A stretch of DNA of 64,000 bases from an uncultured Oscillospiraceae bacterium (GTDB lineage Bacteria > Bacillota > Clostridia > Oscillospirales > Acutalibacteraceae): assembly GCA_900547095.1 (NCBI GenBank), contig URFG01000007.1, forward strand, positions 1-64,000, written 5' to 3'. Within the stretch, counting starts at the first letter, position 1. Every line of letters begins with the position of its first letter. The translations under genes and the position numbers were made by a program. The notes beneath the pieces are model-generated. The model worked only from the letters and a program-made list of their open reading frames with translations, had not been told where the DNA came from and searched no databases. Shown one piece after another: positions 15,743 to 24,737 of the stretch.

Positions 15743-17071
15743 ATGAAATATTCCGAAAGTATTCTTTCGCCTAAAAAGCGCTTTCACGGCGGGGCCGAGA
15801 TAGAGCATTTTAAGAATACAGAAGATTTTGAAACCGTTTTTATGCCTGCTAAAGGAACATTGTGTATTCCTATGATTCAGCATATCGGCGCACCCTGCGA
15901 GCCGACAGTTAAAAAAGGAGATAAAGTTTTTATCGGAACGCTTATAGGAAAAAGCGTTTCAAAAGTCAGCGCTCCTATTTATTCAAGCTGTTCGGGAATT
16001 GTCAGCGATGTTAAAGAAACGGATATTTCCGGAAGACAGGTTTTATGCGTATTTATTGAATCGGACGAGAAAGCGGAATATGATCCCTATCTTAAGCCGT
16101 TCCCCGTAAAAAGCCCCGAAGATCTTAAAAATGCGGCCGTTAACTGCGGACTCGTAGGCTTAGGCGGCGCGGGATTCCCCACCTATATTAAGCTTGATTC
16201 AAATTCTGCGGACCTTGACACTCTTATTATCAATGCCGCTGAATGCGAGCCTTATATTACTTCGGATTACAGAGAGTCGCTCGAAAACTTCAATGATATT
16301 ATCGAGGGCGTTTATTTGATCAAAGATATCCTCAAATTACAGAGGGTTATAATCTGCGTAGAAAAAAACAAGCCGAAGACGATAGACAAGCTTATGCTTG
16401 TTGCCGCGGATCACCGCGACGCTGACGATTCGGTTAAAGTTATGCGGCTGCCGGATACTTATCCGCAGGGAGCGGAAAAGCTGCTTGTATATTCGGCAAC
16501 GGGAAGAAAAATTTCACAGGGTATGCTCCCCTCGGATGTAGGATGCCTTGTTATGAATATTACGACTGTCGGAACATTATACAGATTCATAACTTCGGGA
16601 AAACCGCTCACCGCAAAAAGAATAACTCTTGACGGAACAGCGATAACCAAGCCTAAAAATATAATGGTGCCTATAGGCACATCTGTAAAAGCTGTGCTTG
16701 ATTTTTCCGATAATCCCGATCCTGACGGCGAAAGCGTTATAATAGGCGGACCTATGATGGGAACTTCGGCCGCAAATCTTAACGCGGTCATAGAAAAAAG
16801 GACAAACGCCGTTCTGGTTATGAAGCCTAAAGCTTCAAAACAAATGACTAACTGCATTCACTGCCAAAGGTGTGCAGGAGTATGTCCTATGAGCCTTTAT
16901 CCGGCGCAGGTTGAAGCGGCTTTAAGATCGGATCATAAAGAAATGCTTGATCAGCTTTATGTGGGCTATTGCATAGAGTGCGGATGCTGCTCATATATCT
17001 GCCCTGCCGCAAGACCTCTCACCCAATCGATGAGAACGGCGAAAGCAGAATTAAGGAGGAATAAAAAATGA
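15743..17071 (+). CDS. rnfC: Rnf complex subunit C, Fe-S/NADH-interacting
   Basis: 442 residues. The N-terminal half has the RnfC barrel and flavin/NADH-binding fold with GLVGLGGAGFPT near residue 137. The C-terminus has two 4Fe-4S motifs, CIHCQRCAGVCP and CIECGCCSYICP. RnfC is the peripheral subunit where electrons meet NAD+ at the cytoplasmic face. It opens a compact six-gene operon C-D-G-E-A-B, the usual clostridial order, coupling ferredoxin:NAD+ oxidoreduction to Na+ or H+ export. Overlaps rnfD by four bases. Confidence 0.95.
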   Translation: MKYSESILSPKKRFHGGAEIEHFKNTEDFETVFMPAKGTLCIPMIQHIGAPCEPTVKKGDKVFIGTLIGKSVSKVSAPIYSSCSGIVSDVKETDISGRQVLCVFIESDEKAEYDPYLKPFPVKSPEDLKNAAVNCGLVGLGGAGFPTYIKLDSNSADLDTLIINAAECEPYITSDYRESLENFNDIIEGVYLIKDILKLQRVIICVEKNKPKTIDKLMLVAADHRDADDSVKVMRLPDTYPQGAEKLLVYSATGRKISQGMLPSDVGCLVMNITTVGTLYRFITSGKPLTAKRITLDGTAITKPKNIMVPIGTSVKAVLDFSDNPDPDGESVIIGGPMMGTSAANLNAVIEKRTNAVLVMKPKASKQMTNCIHCQRCAGVCPMSLYPAQVEAALRSDHKEMLDQLYVGYCIECGCCSYICPAARPLTQSMRTAKAELRRNKK

Positions 17072-18012
17072 AAGAAATTTTAAAGGTTTCATCTTCTCCT
17101 CATATTAAGCATCCCGAAACAACAAGGGGCATTATGGCTGACGTTATTATAGCACTTTTGCCTGCCGCTGTCTTCGGATGTATCTTATTCGGCTTAAGAG
17201 CGCTTTTAGTGCTGCTTGTTTGCGTGGCGGCAGCTGTTGCTTCGGAATTTCTATGGAATCTTATTCTTAAAAAGCCTAACACGATAGGAGATCTTTCTGC
17301 TGTGCTGACAGGTCTTTTGCTCGGAATGAACCTATCGCCCAAAATTCCGCTTTATATGGCGGCAATAGGCTCTGTTGTGGCTATTATAGTAGTTAAGCAG
17401 ATGTTCGGAGGGTTAGGCCATAATTTTGTAAACCCTGCGATTGCCGCAAGAATTATTCTTATGGTTTCTTTCCCCTCTGCGATGAACAGATTTTCAAATC
17501 CTGTTTTTTCAGTGGGAGAAGCCGCAAAAGTTGTTACGAGCGCAACGCCTTTAAGCGACAGCTCGGCGGCTGTAAGCCTTAAATATGCCTTTTTCGGGTT
17601 TTACAGAGGCTGTATCGGCGAAACCTGCACATTCCTTTTAATCATAGGCGGAATTTATCTTATTGTAAGAAAAATCATCTCGCCTGCAATTCCTTTAAGT
17701 TTTCTTGCAACTGTGGCGGTTTTGAGCCTTATTTCTCATCAGAATGTTGCAATGCAGCTTTGCACAGGCGGTCTTATGCTAGGCGCAATATTTATGGCCA
17801 CGGATTATACGACCAGCCCGAAAAGTCCTATAGGCAAAATTATTTACGGCATTGGCTGCGGAGCAATAACATTTATTATAAGGAAATTCGGATCTCTGCC
17901 GGAGGGTGTTTCATATTCGATAATACTTATGAATATTATAACACCTCTTATTGACAGATTTACTTTAAGAAAGCCTTTCGGCTTTAAAAAGGCGGTGAAA
18001 GCTGATGAGTAA
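17068..18012 (+). CDS. rnfD: Rnf complex subunit D, membrane flavoprotein
   Basis: 314 residues with eight to ten membrane segments. SATPLSD near residue 158 corresponds to the S(T)GATPL motif that holds covalent FMN on Thr in RnfD/NqrB. GHNFVNPAIAAR and MATDYTTSP are family-typical. It is part of the ion-translocating core. Overlaps rnfC and rnfG by a few bases, indicating coupled translation. Confidence 0.95.
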   Translation: MKEILKVSSSPHIKHPETTRGIMADVIIALLPAAVFGCILFGLRALLVLLVCVAAAVASEFLWNLILKKPNTIGDLSAVLTGLLLGMNLSPKIPLYMAAIGSVVAIIVVKQMFGGLGHNFVNPAIAARIILMVSFPSAMNRFSNPVFSVGEAAKVVTSATPLSDSSAAVSLKYAFFGFYRGCIGETCTFLLIIGGIYLIVRKIISPAIPLSFLATVAVLSLISHQNVAMQLCTGGLMLGAIFMATDYTTSPKSPIGKIIYGIGCGAITFIIRKFGSLPEGVSYSIILMNIITPLIDRFTLRKPFGFKKAVKADE

Positions 18013-18607
18013 CGGAACAAATAATTCTCAAGGCTTTAAAAATGATCTTTTATACCCTACTCTAACGCTTGTGATAATCTGTTTTATCGTAACTCTGTTG
18101 CTAAGCGGAACGAATCTTTTGACCTCCAAAAGAATCGAAAAGCTATCCAAAAAACAACAAAACGATTCAATGAGCGAGGTTATGCCTGCGGATGAATATG
18201 TGGAATTCCCGTTTCAGGTAAAAGACGGATATGCCGACTGCTATAAAGCTGTTAAAGACGGTAATGAAATAGGTTATATTTTCATCACATCCGCAAAGGG
18301 TTACGGCGGCGATATATCCGTGATGACGGCGATAGACCAGGAAAAAACAATAAAAGCTATAAAGATACTTTCCGCAGACGACGAAACCCCGGGGCTCGGA
18401 CAAAATGTAAAAAGAGCTGATTTTTTAAAGCAGTTTTCAAAGCTTAAAGATAATATCACCGCGGTTAAAAACGGAGCGGACAACACAAAAGGTGAGATAA
18501 ACGCCGTAACGGGGGCGACAAGAAGCTCACGGGCCGTAACAACCGCGGTAAATAAGGCGCTTGAATATATGAACGAACTTACACAGGAGGTCACGGCAAA
18601 TGAATAA
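18005..18607 (+). CDS. rnfG: Rnf complex subunit G, FMN-binding
   Basis: 200 residues: one N-terminal membrane helix (residues ~14-35) then an extracytoplasmic FMN-binding domain. The covalent FMN site is TGATRSS near residue 172, followed by the AVTTAVNKAL helix. GYGG and the TPGLGQ motif (ETPGLGQNV near residue 128) match the family. Its ATG overlaps the rnfD stop. Confidence 0.95.
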   Translation: MSNGTNNSQGFKNDLLYPTLTLVIICFIVTLLLSGTNLLTSKRIEKLSKKQQNDSMSEVMPADEYVEFPFQVKDGYADCYKAVKDGNEIGYIFITSAKGYGGDISVMTAIDQEKTIKAIKILSADDETPGLGQNVKRADFLKQFSKLKDNITAVKNGADNTKGEINAVTGATRSSRAVTTAVNKALEYMNELTQEVTANE

Positions 18608-19283
18608 GAATGTTAAGTATCTTACCGACGGTCTTATAAAAGAAAATCCTGTTTTAAGGCTTGTTCTCGGCACCTGCCCGACGCTTGCCGTAACGACCTC
18701 CGCAAAAAACGGTATAGGAATGGGAATAGCGGCAACAGCAGTGCTTATCTGCTCTAACCTTGTTATATCTCTTCTCAGAAAGGTAATTCCCGATAAGGTC
18801 AGAATTCCGGCATATATCACTATTATCGCGGGCTTTGTAAGCATTGTTCAGCTGCTTGTAAAAGCGTATGCCCCCGCTATCGACGAATCGCTCGGAATTT
18901 ATCTTCCTTTGATAGTTGTAAACTGTATAATTTTAGCGAGAGCCGAAATGTTTGCTTCGAAAAATTCGGTGCTTCCAAGCGTGTTAGACGGTCTTGGAAT
19001 GGGCATAGGATTTACCGCAACGCTCACTCTTATGGGAATAATCAGAGAGTTTTTAGGCGCCGGCACATTCTTTGCACTGCCCGTAACTTCAAAAATTATC
19101 GATCCTATGATAATTTTCCTTTTGCCTCCCGGCGGATTTTTCGTGTTCGGAATTTTAGTTGCAATATCTAATGCTTTAGCTAAAAAATCGGGCAAAAAAC
19201 CTGTAAGCGACCTTGACTGCAAAAACTGCCCTGCAAGCTCTGTTTGCTCTGAATGTAAACAAAAGGAGGAAGAAAACAAATGA
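18600..19283 (+). CDS. rnfE: Rnf complex subunit E, membrane protein, with Cys-rich tail
   Basis: 227 residues with six membrane spans in the RnfE/NqrD fold. The conserved NPVLRLVLGTCP near the start and the LPLIVVNC-type helix with Cys lie in the region that ligates the buried Fe-S cluster between RnfA and RnfE. After the last helix there is a hydrophilic tail with four Cys (CKNCPASSVCSEC) that is not part of the core fold as I know it. Overlaps rnfG and rnfA. Confidence 0.93.
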   Translation: MNKNVKYLTDGLIKENPVLRLVLGTCPTLAVTTSAKNGIGMGIAATAVLICSNLVISLLRKVIPDKVRIPAYITIIAGFVSIVQLLVKAYAPAIDESLGIYLPLIVVNCIILARAEMFASKNSVLPSVLDGLGMGIGFTATLTLMGIIREFLGAGTFFALPVTSKIIDPMIIFLLPPGGFFVFGILVAISNALAKKSGKKPVSDLDCKNCPASSVCSECKQKEEENK

Positions 19284-19888
19284 ACACTTATGTAATGTTA
19301 GCCTCTATTCTGCTTGCGGGAATTCTCAGCAATAATATGGTCCTTTCTAAGTTTTTAGGGATCTGCTCATTTTTAGGAGTATCTAAAAAAACTTCCACCG
19401 CTGTTTCTATGAGCCTTGCTGTTATACTTGTAATGCTTATATCAACTGCTGTGACTTACCCTATTTATTATTTTGTTTTAAGGAACAAATACGAATATCT
19501 TATTACAGTGGTTTTCATTCTTGTTATCGCGGCAGTGGTCCAGCTGCTCGAAATTCTTATGAAGAAATTTATGAATTCTCTATACCACGCGCTCGGAATT
19601 TATCTTCCGCTTATCACGACCAACTGCGCGGTGCTCGGAATCGCAATGCTCAATACCACTGATTTTGACGCGGCGAAGTACTCATTTTCAAAGCTCTATC
19701 TTTTCTCTCTGACAAACGCATTGGCGGCAGGTGCCGGATTTTTGCTTGCAATGCTCCTTTTCTCGGGAGTAAGAGAGCGGCTCGAAACGGCTGATGTGCC
19801 TGAATTTTTAAAAGGTCTTCCCATAACTTTAATTGCGGCGGCGCTTGTTTCCCTCTCATTTTTGGGATTTGCCGGAATCGGAGGTTAA
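19280..19888 (+). CDS. rnfA: Rnf complex subunit A, membrane protein
   Basis: 202 residues, six membrane spans, homologous to and inverted relative to RnfE. NNMVLSKFLGICSFLGVSKK near the start and LPLITTNCAVLG in the middle are RnfA/NqrE hallmarks; their Cys residues take part in the intramembrane Fe-S centre. Overlaps rnfE by four bases. Confidence 0.95.
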   Translation: MNTYVMLASILLAGILSNNMVLSKFLGICSFLGVSKKTSTAVSMSLAVILVMLISTAVTYPIYYFVLRNKYEYLITVVFILVIAAVVQLLEILMKKFMNSLYHALGIYLPLITTNCAVLGIAMLNTTDFDAAKYSFSKLYLFSLTNALAAGAGFLLAMLLFSGVRERLETADVPEFLKGLPITLIAAALVSLSFLGFAGIGG

Positions 19889-19893
19889 AGATT

Positions 19894-20673
19894 ATGAGTT
19901 TGATTATTATACCGGTTGTTTTTGTTGTCGCGATAGGGATTATCGCAGGAGTGGGATTATCGCTTGCTTCTGTTTTCTTCGGTGTTAAAAACGATGAAAA
20001 GCAGGAAAAGATAAGAGAATGTCTTCCCGGAGCCAATTGCGGCTCCTGCGGATATTCGGGGTGCGACGGTTATGCCGCCGCCATAGCCTCGGGCGAGGCT
20101 TCCCCCGATAAATGTGCTCCCGGCGGAGCTAAGACCGCTCAGATGCTTTCCGAGATTTTAGGCACTGAAATAAAAACCGATAAAAAAGCCGCCTTTATAG
20201 GCTGTTCAAGAACCGAGGAAAACTCAAAACTACTTTATTCCTACGAAGGGATTAAATCCTGTGAAGCGGCTTCTTTGGTGCTTAAGGGTCCGCTTGCCTG
20301 TGAATACGGATGTATCGGATTCGGCGACTGCGTTAAGGCGTGCAAATTTGAGGCTATTAAATTTGAAAACAATTTACCCATTGTGTGCAAAGATCTATGC
20401 ACAGGGTGCGGAGAATGTGCTGAAGTATGTCCTAAACAGCTTATTGACCTTTTACCATTAAAAGCAAAGGTAAGAGTAGGGTGCAAAAATAAGTCAAAAG
20501 GACCGTCTGTAGTAAAAAACTGTGCGGTTTCGTGTATCGCGTGCGGAATGTGCGAAAAAGCCTGCAAGTTTGACGCTATTCACGTTAAAGACAATCTCGC
20601 AGTGATAGATTATGATAAGTGCAAAGGCTGCAAGGCCTGCGTGAAAGCCTGCAAGCGCGGAGTAATAAAATAA
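19894..20673 (+). CDS. rnfB: Rnf complex subunit B, polyferredoxin
   Basis: 259 residues. An N-terminal membrane helix is followed by the 4Fe-4S domain CLPGANCGSCGYSGCDGY near residue 48. Ferredoxin-like clusters come next: CEYGCIGFGDCVKAC, CTGCGECAEVCP, CIACGMCEKAC and CKGCKACVKAC. It accepts electrons from reduced ferredoxin and is the cytoplasmic entry point of Rnf. Last gene of the operon; a strong terminator follows. Confidence 0.95.
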   Translation: MSLIIIPVVFVVAIGIIAGVGLSLASVFFGVKNDEKQEKIRECLPGANCGSCGYSGCDGYAAAIASGEASPDKCAPGGAKTAQMLSEILGTEIKTDKKAAFIGCSRTEENSKLLYSYEGIKSCEAASLVLKGPLACEYGCIGFGDCVKACKFEAIKFENNLPIVCKDLCTGCGECAEVCPKQLIDLLPLKAKVRVGCKNKSKGPSVVKNCAVSCIACGMCEKACKFDAIHVKDNLAVIDYDKCKGCKACVKACKRGVIK

Positions 20674-20696
20674 ACATTGTATTGTCTAAAAAAAAT

Positions 20697-20736
20697 AAGT
20701 GCATAACCGAAAACTCGGTTATGCACTTTATTTTTT
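20697..20736. terminator. Bidirectional terminator between rnfB and the rpsA fusion
   Basis: A perfect 14-bp stem: AAGTGCATAACCGA (20697-20710) and TCGGTTATGCACTT (20715-20728), with T-rich tails on both strands. The two operons converge here. Confidence 0.92.
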
Positions 20737-20742
20737 TAATAA

Positions 20743-22758
20743 TTATTCGGCTGTTTCTTCCGAATCAGCAGTTTTTTCCTTTTCTTTAACTTCTTCTTCA
20801 CTCGGAGCAATTAAAGCGCGGATAGAAAGGCTTACTCTCTTTTTCTCCTGATCAACAGCAATTATCTTAGCCTGAACTTCCTGACCTACGGAAAGCTCAT
20901 CCTGCGGCTTTTCAACGTGCTTATCAGCAATCTGAGAAATGTGGATAAGACCGTCAACCCCGGGGAGAATTCTTGCAAATGCGCCGTATGAAGTAAGGCT
21001 TACGATCTTAACATCGGCAACATCTCCGACAGCGAACTTGTTATTGAAAACAGTCCACGGATTATCCTCTTCTTTTTTATATCCTAAAGAGATCTTTCTC
21101 TTTTCGGGATCGAGAGCTTTAACATAAACCTCAACAGTATCGCCTACAGAAAGAATTTCAGACGGATTTTTAATGCGCTGCCACGAAAGCTCCGAAATAT
21201 GTACCATTCCGTCAACTCCGCCGATATCAACAAACGCACCGTAAGAAGTAAGCGATTTTACAACGCCTGTAAATCTATCGCCTACAGCGATATCTGCCCA
21301 GATCTTATCTTCAGCTGCCTTGCGCTGTTCTTTGAGCACGCTGCGGATAGAACCTACGGCTCTTCTGCCGCGGCCGATCTCGATTATTCTGAACTGAACC
21401 TGTTTGCCTTTAAGGTCTTCAAGCGGTTCGTTTCTTGAAGCAGTAGCCTGAGAAGCAGGGATAAAGATACGGATATTGCTTGAATAAACCTGAACTCCGC
21501 CCTTTATGATATCCTTAACAACTCCGGTAAGAATTTCTCCCGATTCCTTAGCGGCAACTATATTGTCCCAACCGGCAATAGCATCGTAACGACGCTTTGA
21601 AAGCATTGCGGTTCCTTCCTGATCATTGACTTTCATAATAATAAGATCAAGCTTGTCGCCTATCTTAACTTCGTCCTCCAACTTAACATTGGGGTCCAGA
21701 GAAAATTCATCGGCAGAAACATAACCTGCAAGACCTCTTCCGATATCCACCTGAATTTCAGTGGGGCTAATGGCAAGAACGGTGCCCGTTACTTTCTGAT
21801 CTCCTGTTAAGTTGCTGAGCGAAGCCTCAAATGCTTCCTCATCCGTCATTTCCTCGAAGCTTTTTTGAACAGTTGCATTTCCCTCCATCTGTTCGTCTAC
21901 CGGTTGTAAAATTTCCGACATGGTTTTAATAACCTCCCTTATAATACCCGCCGGAGTCGATGCACCGGCGACAACTCCAACGCTTTCACAATCCTTAAAA
22001 AAATCCGCGGATAATTCATCAGCGGTTTCGATAAGCACCGTTTTTTCGCAAAGCGCTTTGCACACCTCAAAGAGTTTTTTAGTATTTGAGCTGTGCCTGC
22101 CTCCTATAACGACCATATGATCATTACATTCTGAAAGCCTTTGCGCTTCTTCCTGTCGCATTGCAGTAGCATTACATATTGTATCAAATATTTTCGCATT
22201 TGTACATAGTTTTTTTAAAAAAATTTGAGCTTTTTCCCATTTTTTTGCGTTAAAAGTCGTCTGAGAAACAGCGCTCACGCTTTTTTTCTTTAATTCGGGG
22301 TGATTTTTAAAGATTTCTTCAAGCTCATATGTATCGGAGAACACATAATATTCTCCTTTAATATGTCCGATAATCCCTATCACTTCCTGATGGGATCTAT
22401 CCCCTGCTATAAATATCACATCGCCTTTTTCGCTGTTATCGCTTACGATTTTATGAATTTTTGAAACGAAAGGACAGGTCGCATCTTTTAATTCCACTCC
22501 GCTTTTTTTCGCCCTGTCGTAAACCTCTTTTGATACTCCGTGCGATCGTATAACAAGAGTGTAGTTTTCAGGAGTGTTTAAAGGATCGTCCACCACAACA
22601 ACTCCCTTTTTTGCGAGCTCACTAACCATCTGTTCATTATGAATTATCGGTCCTAAAGTGGCAACTTTTTTATTAACGGAAAGCAGGTCGTAAACCGTGT
22701 TAACTGCCCTGTCTACTCCGAAGCAAAATCCCGCTCTTTTTGCAAGAGTGATCTTCAT
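20743..22758 (-). CDS. ispH-rpsA: IspH (HMBPP reductase) fused to ribosomal protein S1
   Basis: 671 residues. Residues 1-280 are IspH, with the three cluster cysteines in GFCFGVDR, DATCPFVS and TICNATA; it makes IPP and DMAPP in the last step of the MEP isoprenoid pathway. After an acidic linker come about four S1 RNA-binding repeats (for example VDGMVHISELSW, VDGLIHISQIAD) and an acidic tail. The fusion is known in many Clostridia, so it supports taxonomy more than novelty. Its start overlaps the cmk stop by four bases. Confidence 0.95.
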   Translation of the reverse strand: MKITLAKRAGFCFGVDRAVNTVYDLLSVNKKVATLGPIIHNEQMVSELAKKGVVVVDDPLNTPENYTLVIRSHGVSKEVYDRAKKSGVELKDATCPFVSKIHKIVSDNSEKGDVIFIAGDRSHQEVIGIIGHIKGEYYVFSDTYELEEIFKNHPELKKKSVSAVSQTTFNAKKWEKAQIFLKKLCTNAKIFDTICNATAMRQEEAQRLSECNDHMVVIGGRHSSNTKKLFEVCKALCEKTVLIETADELSADFFKDCESVGVVAGASTPAGIIREVIKTMSEILQPVDEQMEGNATVQKSFEEMTDEEAFEASLSNLTGDQKVTGTVLAISPTEIQVDIGRGLAGYVSADEFSLDPNVKLEDEVKIGDKLDLIIMKVNDQEGTAMLSKRRYDAIAGWDNIVAAKESGEILTGVVKDIIKGGVQVYSSNIRIFIPASQATASRNEPLEDLKGKQVQFRIIEIGRGRRAVGSIRSVLKEQRKAAEDKIWADIAVGDRFTGVVKSLTSYGAFVDIGGVDGMVHISELSWQRIKNPSEILSVGDTVEVYVKALDPEKRKISLGYKKEEDNPWTVFNNKFAVGDVADVKIVSLTSYGAFARILPGVDGLIHISQIADKHVEKPQDELSVGQEVQAKIIAVDQEKKRVSLSIRALIAPSEEEVKEKEKTADSEETAE

Positions 22759-23423
22759 AGGCCTAATTTTCCCTTTATAATATTTACTACCATTTCTGCG
22801 GATTCTTCAAGTTTTTTGCCCGTGGTATCGGCAGTGACAGAATCAGGCGCAGGCTTAAGAGGCGCTATTTCGCGGTGAGAATCATTGTAATCTCTTATTT
22901 TTATATCCTCTTCTATCTGCGAAAGCTCAACATCCATTCCTTTAAGAGTGAGCTCTTTATATCTTCTCATCGCCCTTTCGCTTACCGATGCTGTGAGAAA
23001 AATTTTGACCTGAGCATTCGGCAAAACCACGGTGCCTATATCTCTGCCGTCCATTATAACATTATTTTCCCTGGCAAGCTTTCTTTGCATTTCAAGCAAA
23101 AATGCTCTTACTTCAGGCTTTGATGATACTGCCGAAGCCATCATAGAAGCCTCGGGAGTTCTTATCAGTTCGGAAACATCTCTGCCGTCTAACAAAACGT
23201 GCTGAACAGAATCCTTAAATTCTATTTTAATATCGGTATCCGCTAAAATTCCGTCAACCTCAGCGTCGGAATCGGGATTATATCCGCATTCTTTGAATTT
23301 AAGACCTATCGCTCTGTAAAGAGCGCCCGTATCAACATAAATATAACCAAGCTTTTGTGCGGCGGCTCTCGCCACTGTGCTTTTTCCTGCCCCTGCAGGA
23401 CCGTCAATAGCAACTGATATCAT
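22755..23423 (-). CDS. cmk: Cytidylate kinase
   Basis: 222 residues, usual length. P-loop GPAGAGKST near residue 8, VDTGALYRAIG, the DGRDVSELIRTPE substrate region, and MDGRDIGTVVLPNA with the RYKEL/R-rich lid. It phosphorylates CMP and dCMP. The cmk-ispH-rpsA order is a conserved clostridial arrangement. It lies 12 bases after the flavoprotein gene. Confidence 0.95.
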   Translation of the reverse strand: MISVAIDGPAGAGKSTVARAAAQKLGYIYVDTGALYRAIGLKFKECGYNPDSDAEVDGILADTDIKIEFKDSVQHVLLDGRDVSELIRTPEASMMASAVSSKPEVRAFLLEMQRKLARENNVIMDGRDIGTVVLPNAQVKIFLTASVSERAMRRYKELTLKGMDVELSQIEEDIKIRDYNDSHREIAPLKPAPDSVTADTTGKKLEESAEMVVNIIKGKLGL

Positions 23424-23435
23424 AATTTTTCTCCT

Positions 23436-24665
23436 TTACTCTGCGGCATTTTTTCCGGCGAGAAAACCGGTTGAAAATGCTATCTGCAAATTATATCCGC
23501 CTGTATAAGCGTCTACATCTATTATTTCCCCGCAAAAGAACAATCCATCAATTTTTTTCGAAGCCATTGTTTTAGGATCTATTTCCTTAACGCTTATTCC
23601 GCCCGAAGTAATAATTGCCTCTTCAATAGGCCGAAACGCAGTAATATTAAGCTTTAAAGCTTTAAGAAGCGAGCAAAGATTTTCTCTTTCTTCACGGCTT
23701 ATCTGATTGACTTTTTTATGAGGATCGATTTTTGAAAGCCTTACTATCACGCTTACAAGACTTTTAGGCAAAAGCTTATAGAGCGAATTTGAAAACTCTT
23801 TATTCTGCTCCATAGAAAAATCTCTTAAGATCCGTGCGTTTAACTGCTCAAAACTAAGAGCCGGCTTTAAATCGATAAATGCGGTGTATTTTGCATTCTT
23901 TTTTCTCATTTTTGCGGAGGCGCTCAAAACAAGGGGCCCTGAAATTCCGAAATGAGTAAAAAGAAGATCGCCGAGTTCTTGAAATACCGGTTTTTTAGAA
24001 TCGTTTTCATAAACCGATAATGACACATTATTAAGCGTAAGCCCCGCAAGTTTAGTGCAAAATCCCTCAAGGCATTCAAGCGGCACTAGCGACGGCAAGA
24101 TAGGCTCAACACTAATTCCGAGGTCTTCGGCTATTTTATATCCGTCGCCCGTGGAACCCGTAAGCGGATAGGAAGCGCCGCCTGTGGCTAATATCACCTT
24201 ATCGCAGGAAATGGTTTCTCCCGATTCAAGCACTATAGCTTTAACGGTATTATTATCCGTGATTATCTTTTCCGCTCTACCTTTTTTTATTTTACAGTTT
24301 AGCTTTTTAGCGGCTATAACCAGCGCGTCTGCTATATCGACCGCTTTATCCGAAACAGGAAAAACTCTTCTGCCCCTCTCGGTTTTAAGCGCAACACCGT
24401 GATTTTCAAAAAAGCTCATTGTATCCTGAGAGTTAAAAGAAGAAAATGCGGAATAAAGGAATTTTTCATTTTTTGCTGTATTTTCAATAAGCTCTCTTAA
24501 AGTGCAATTATTCGTTACATTGCACCTGCCCTTGCCTGTTATTAAAAGCTTTCTTGCAGGGCGGTCATTCTTTTCCAAAATCAAAACTTCAGCTTTATTT
24601 TGTGCGGCGCTTATTGCCGCCATAAGACCTGCAGGCCCTGCTCCTATTACAACTATTTTCTTCAT
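23436..24665 (-). CDS. NAD(P)/FAD-dependent oxidoreductase, HI0933/YhiN family
   Basis: 409 residues. The N-terminal dinucleotide fold is VIGAGPAGLMAAISAA; GRCNVTN near residue 45 and the C-terminal FFCGEIIDVDAYTGGYNLQIAFSTG segment (split here: GEIIDVDAYTG, GYNLQ) are diagnostic. Family members are soluble flavoproteins of uncertain or varied function; a few bile-acid-modifying enzymes (BaiN) belong to it. This copy sits beside cmk, a common location for the housekeeping member, so no special role is proposed. Confidence 0.88.
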   Translation of the reverse strand: MKKIVVIGAGPAGLMAAISAAQNKAEVLILEKNDRPARKLLITGKGRCNVTNNCTLRELIENTAKNEKFLYSAFSSFNSQDTMSFFENHGVALKTERGRRVFPVSDKAVDIADALVIAAKKLNCKIKKGRAEKIITDNNTVKAIVLESGETISCDKVILATGGASYPLTGSTGDGYKIAEDLGISVEPILPSLVPLECLEGFCTKLAGLTLNNVSLSVYENDSKKPVFQELGDLLFTHFGISGPLVLSASAKMRKKNAKYTAFIDLKPALSFEQLNARILRDFSMEQNKEFSNSLYKLLPKSLVSVIVRLSKIDPHKKVNQISREERENLCSLLKALKLNITAFRPIEEAIITSGGISVKEIDPKTMASKKIDGLFFCGEIIDVDAYTGGYNLQIAFSTGFLAGKNAAE

Positions 24666-24702
24666 TTAAACCTCACCTGAAAGATATTTTACTACATTTA
24701 TA

Positions 24703-24737
24703 AAAAAAATAAAAGCTTTTCTTAAAGAAAAGCTTTC
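24703..24737 (-). terminator. Intrinsic terminator for the DUF5685/J-domain operon
   Basis: Minus strand: AAAGCTTTTC and GAAAAGCTTT pair (24736-24727 / 24721-24712) with a five-base loop, then a T-rich run. It begins directly after the stop codon of the membrane protein gene. Confidence 0.85.

Noticed and set aside
20743..22758. IspH-S1 fusion as a novel architecture or assembly artefact
   Set aside because: This fusion is already known in many Clostridia, next to cmk as here.
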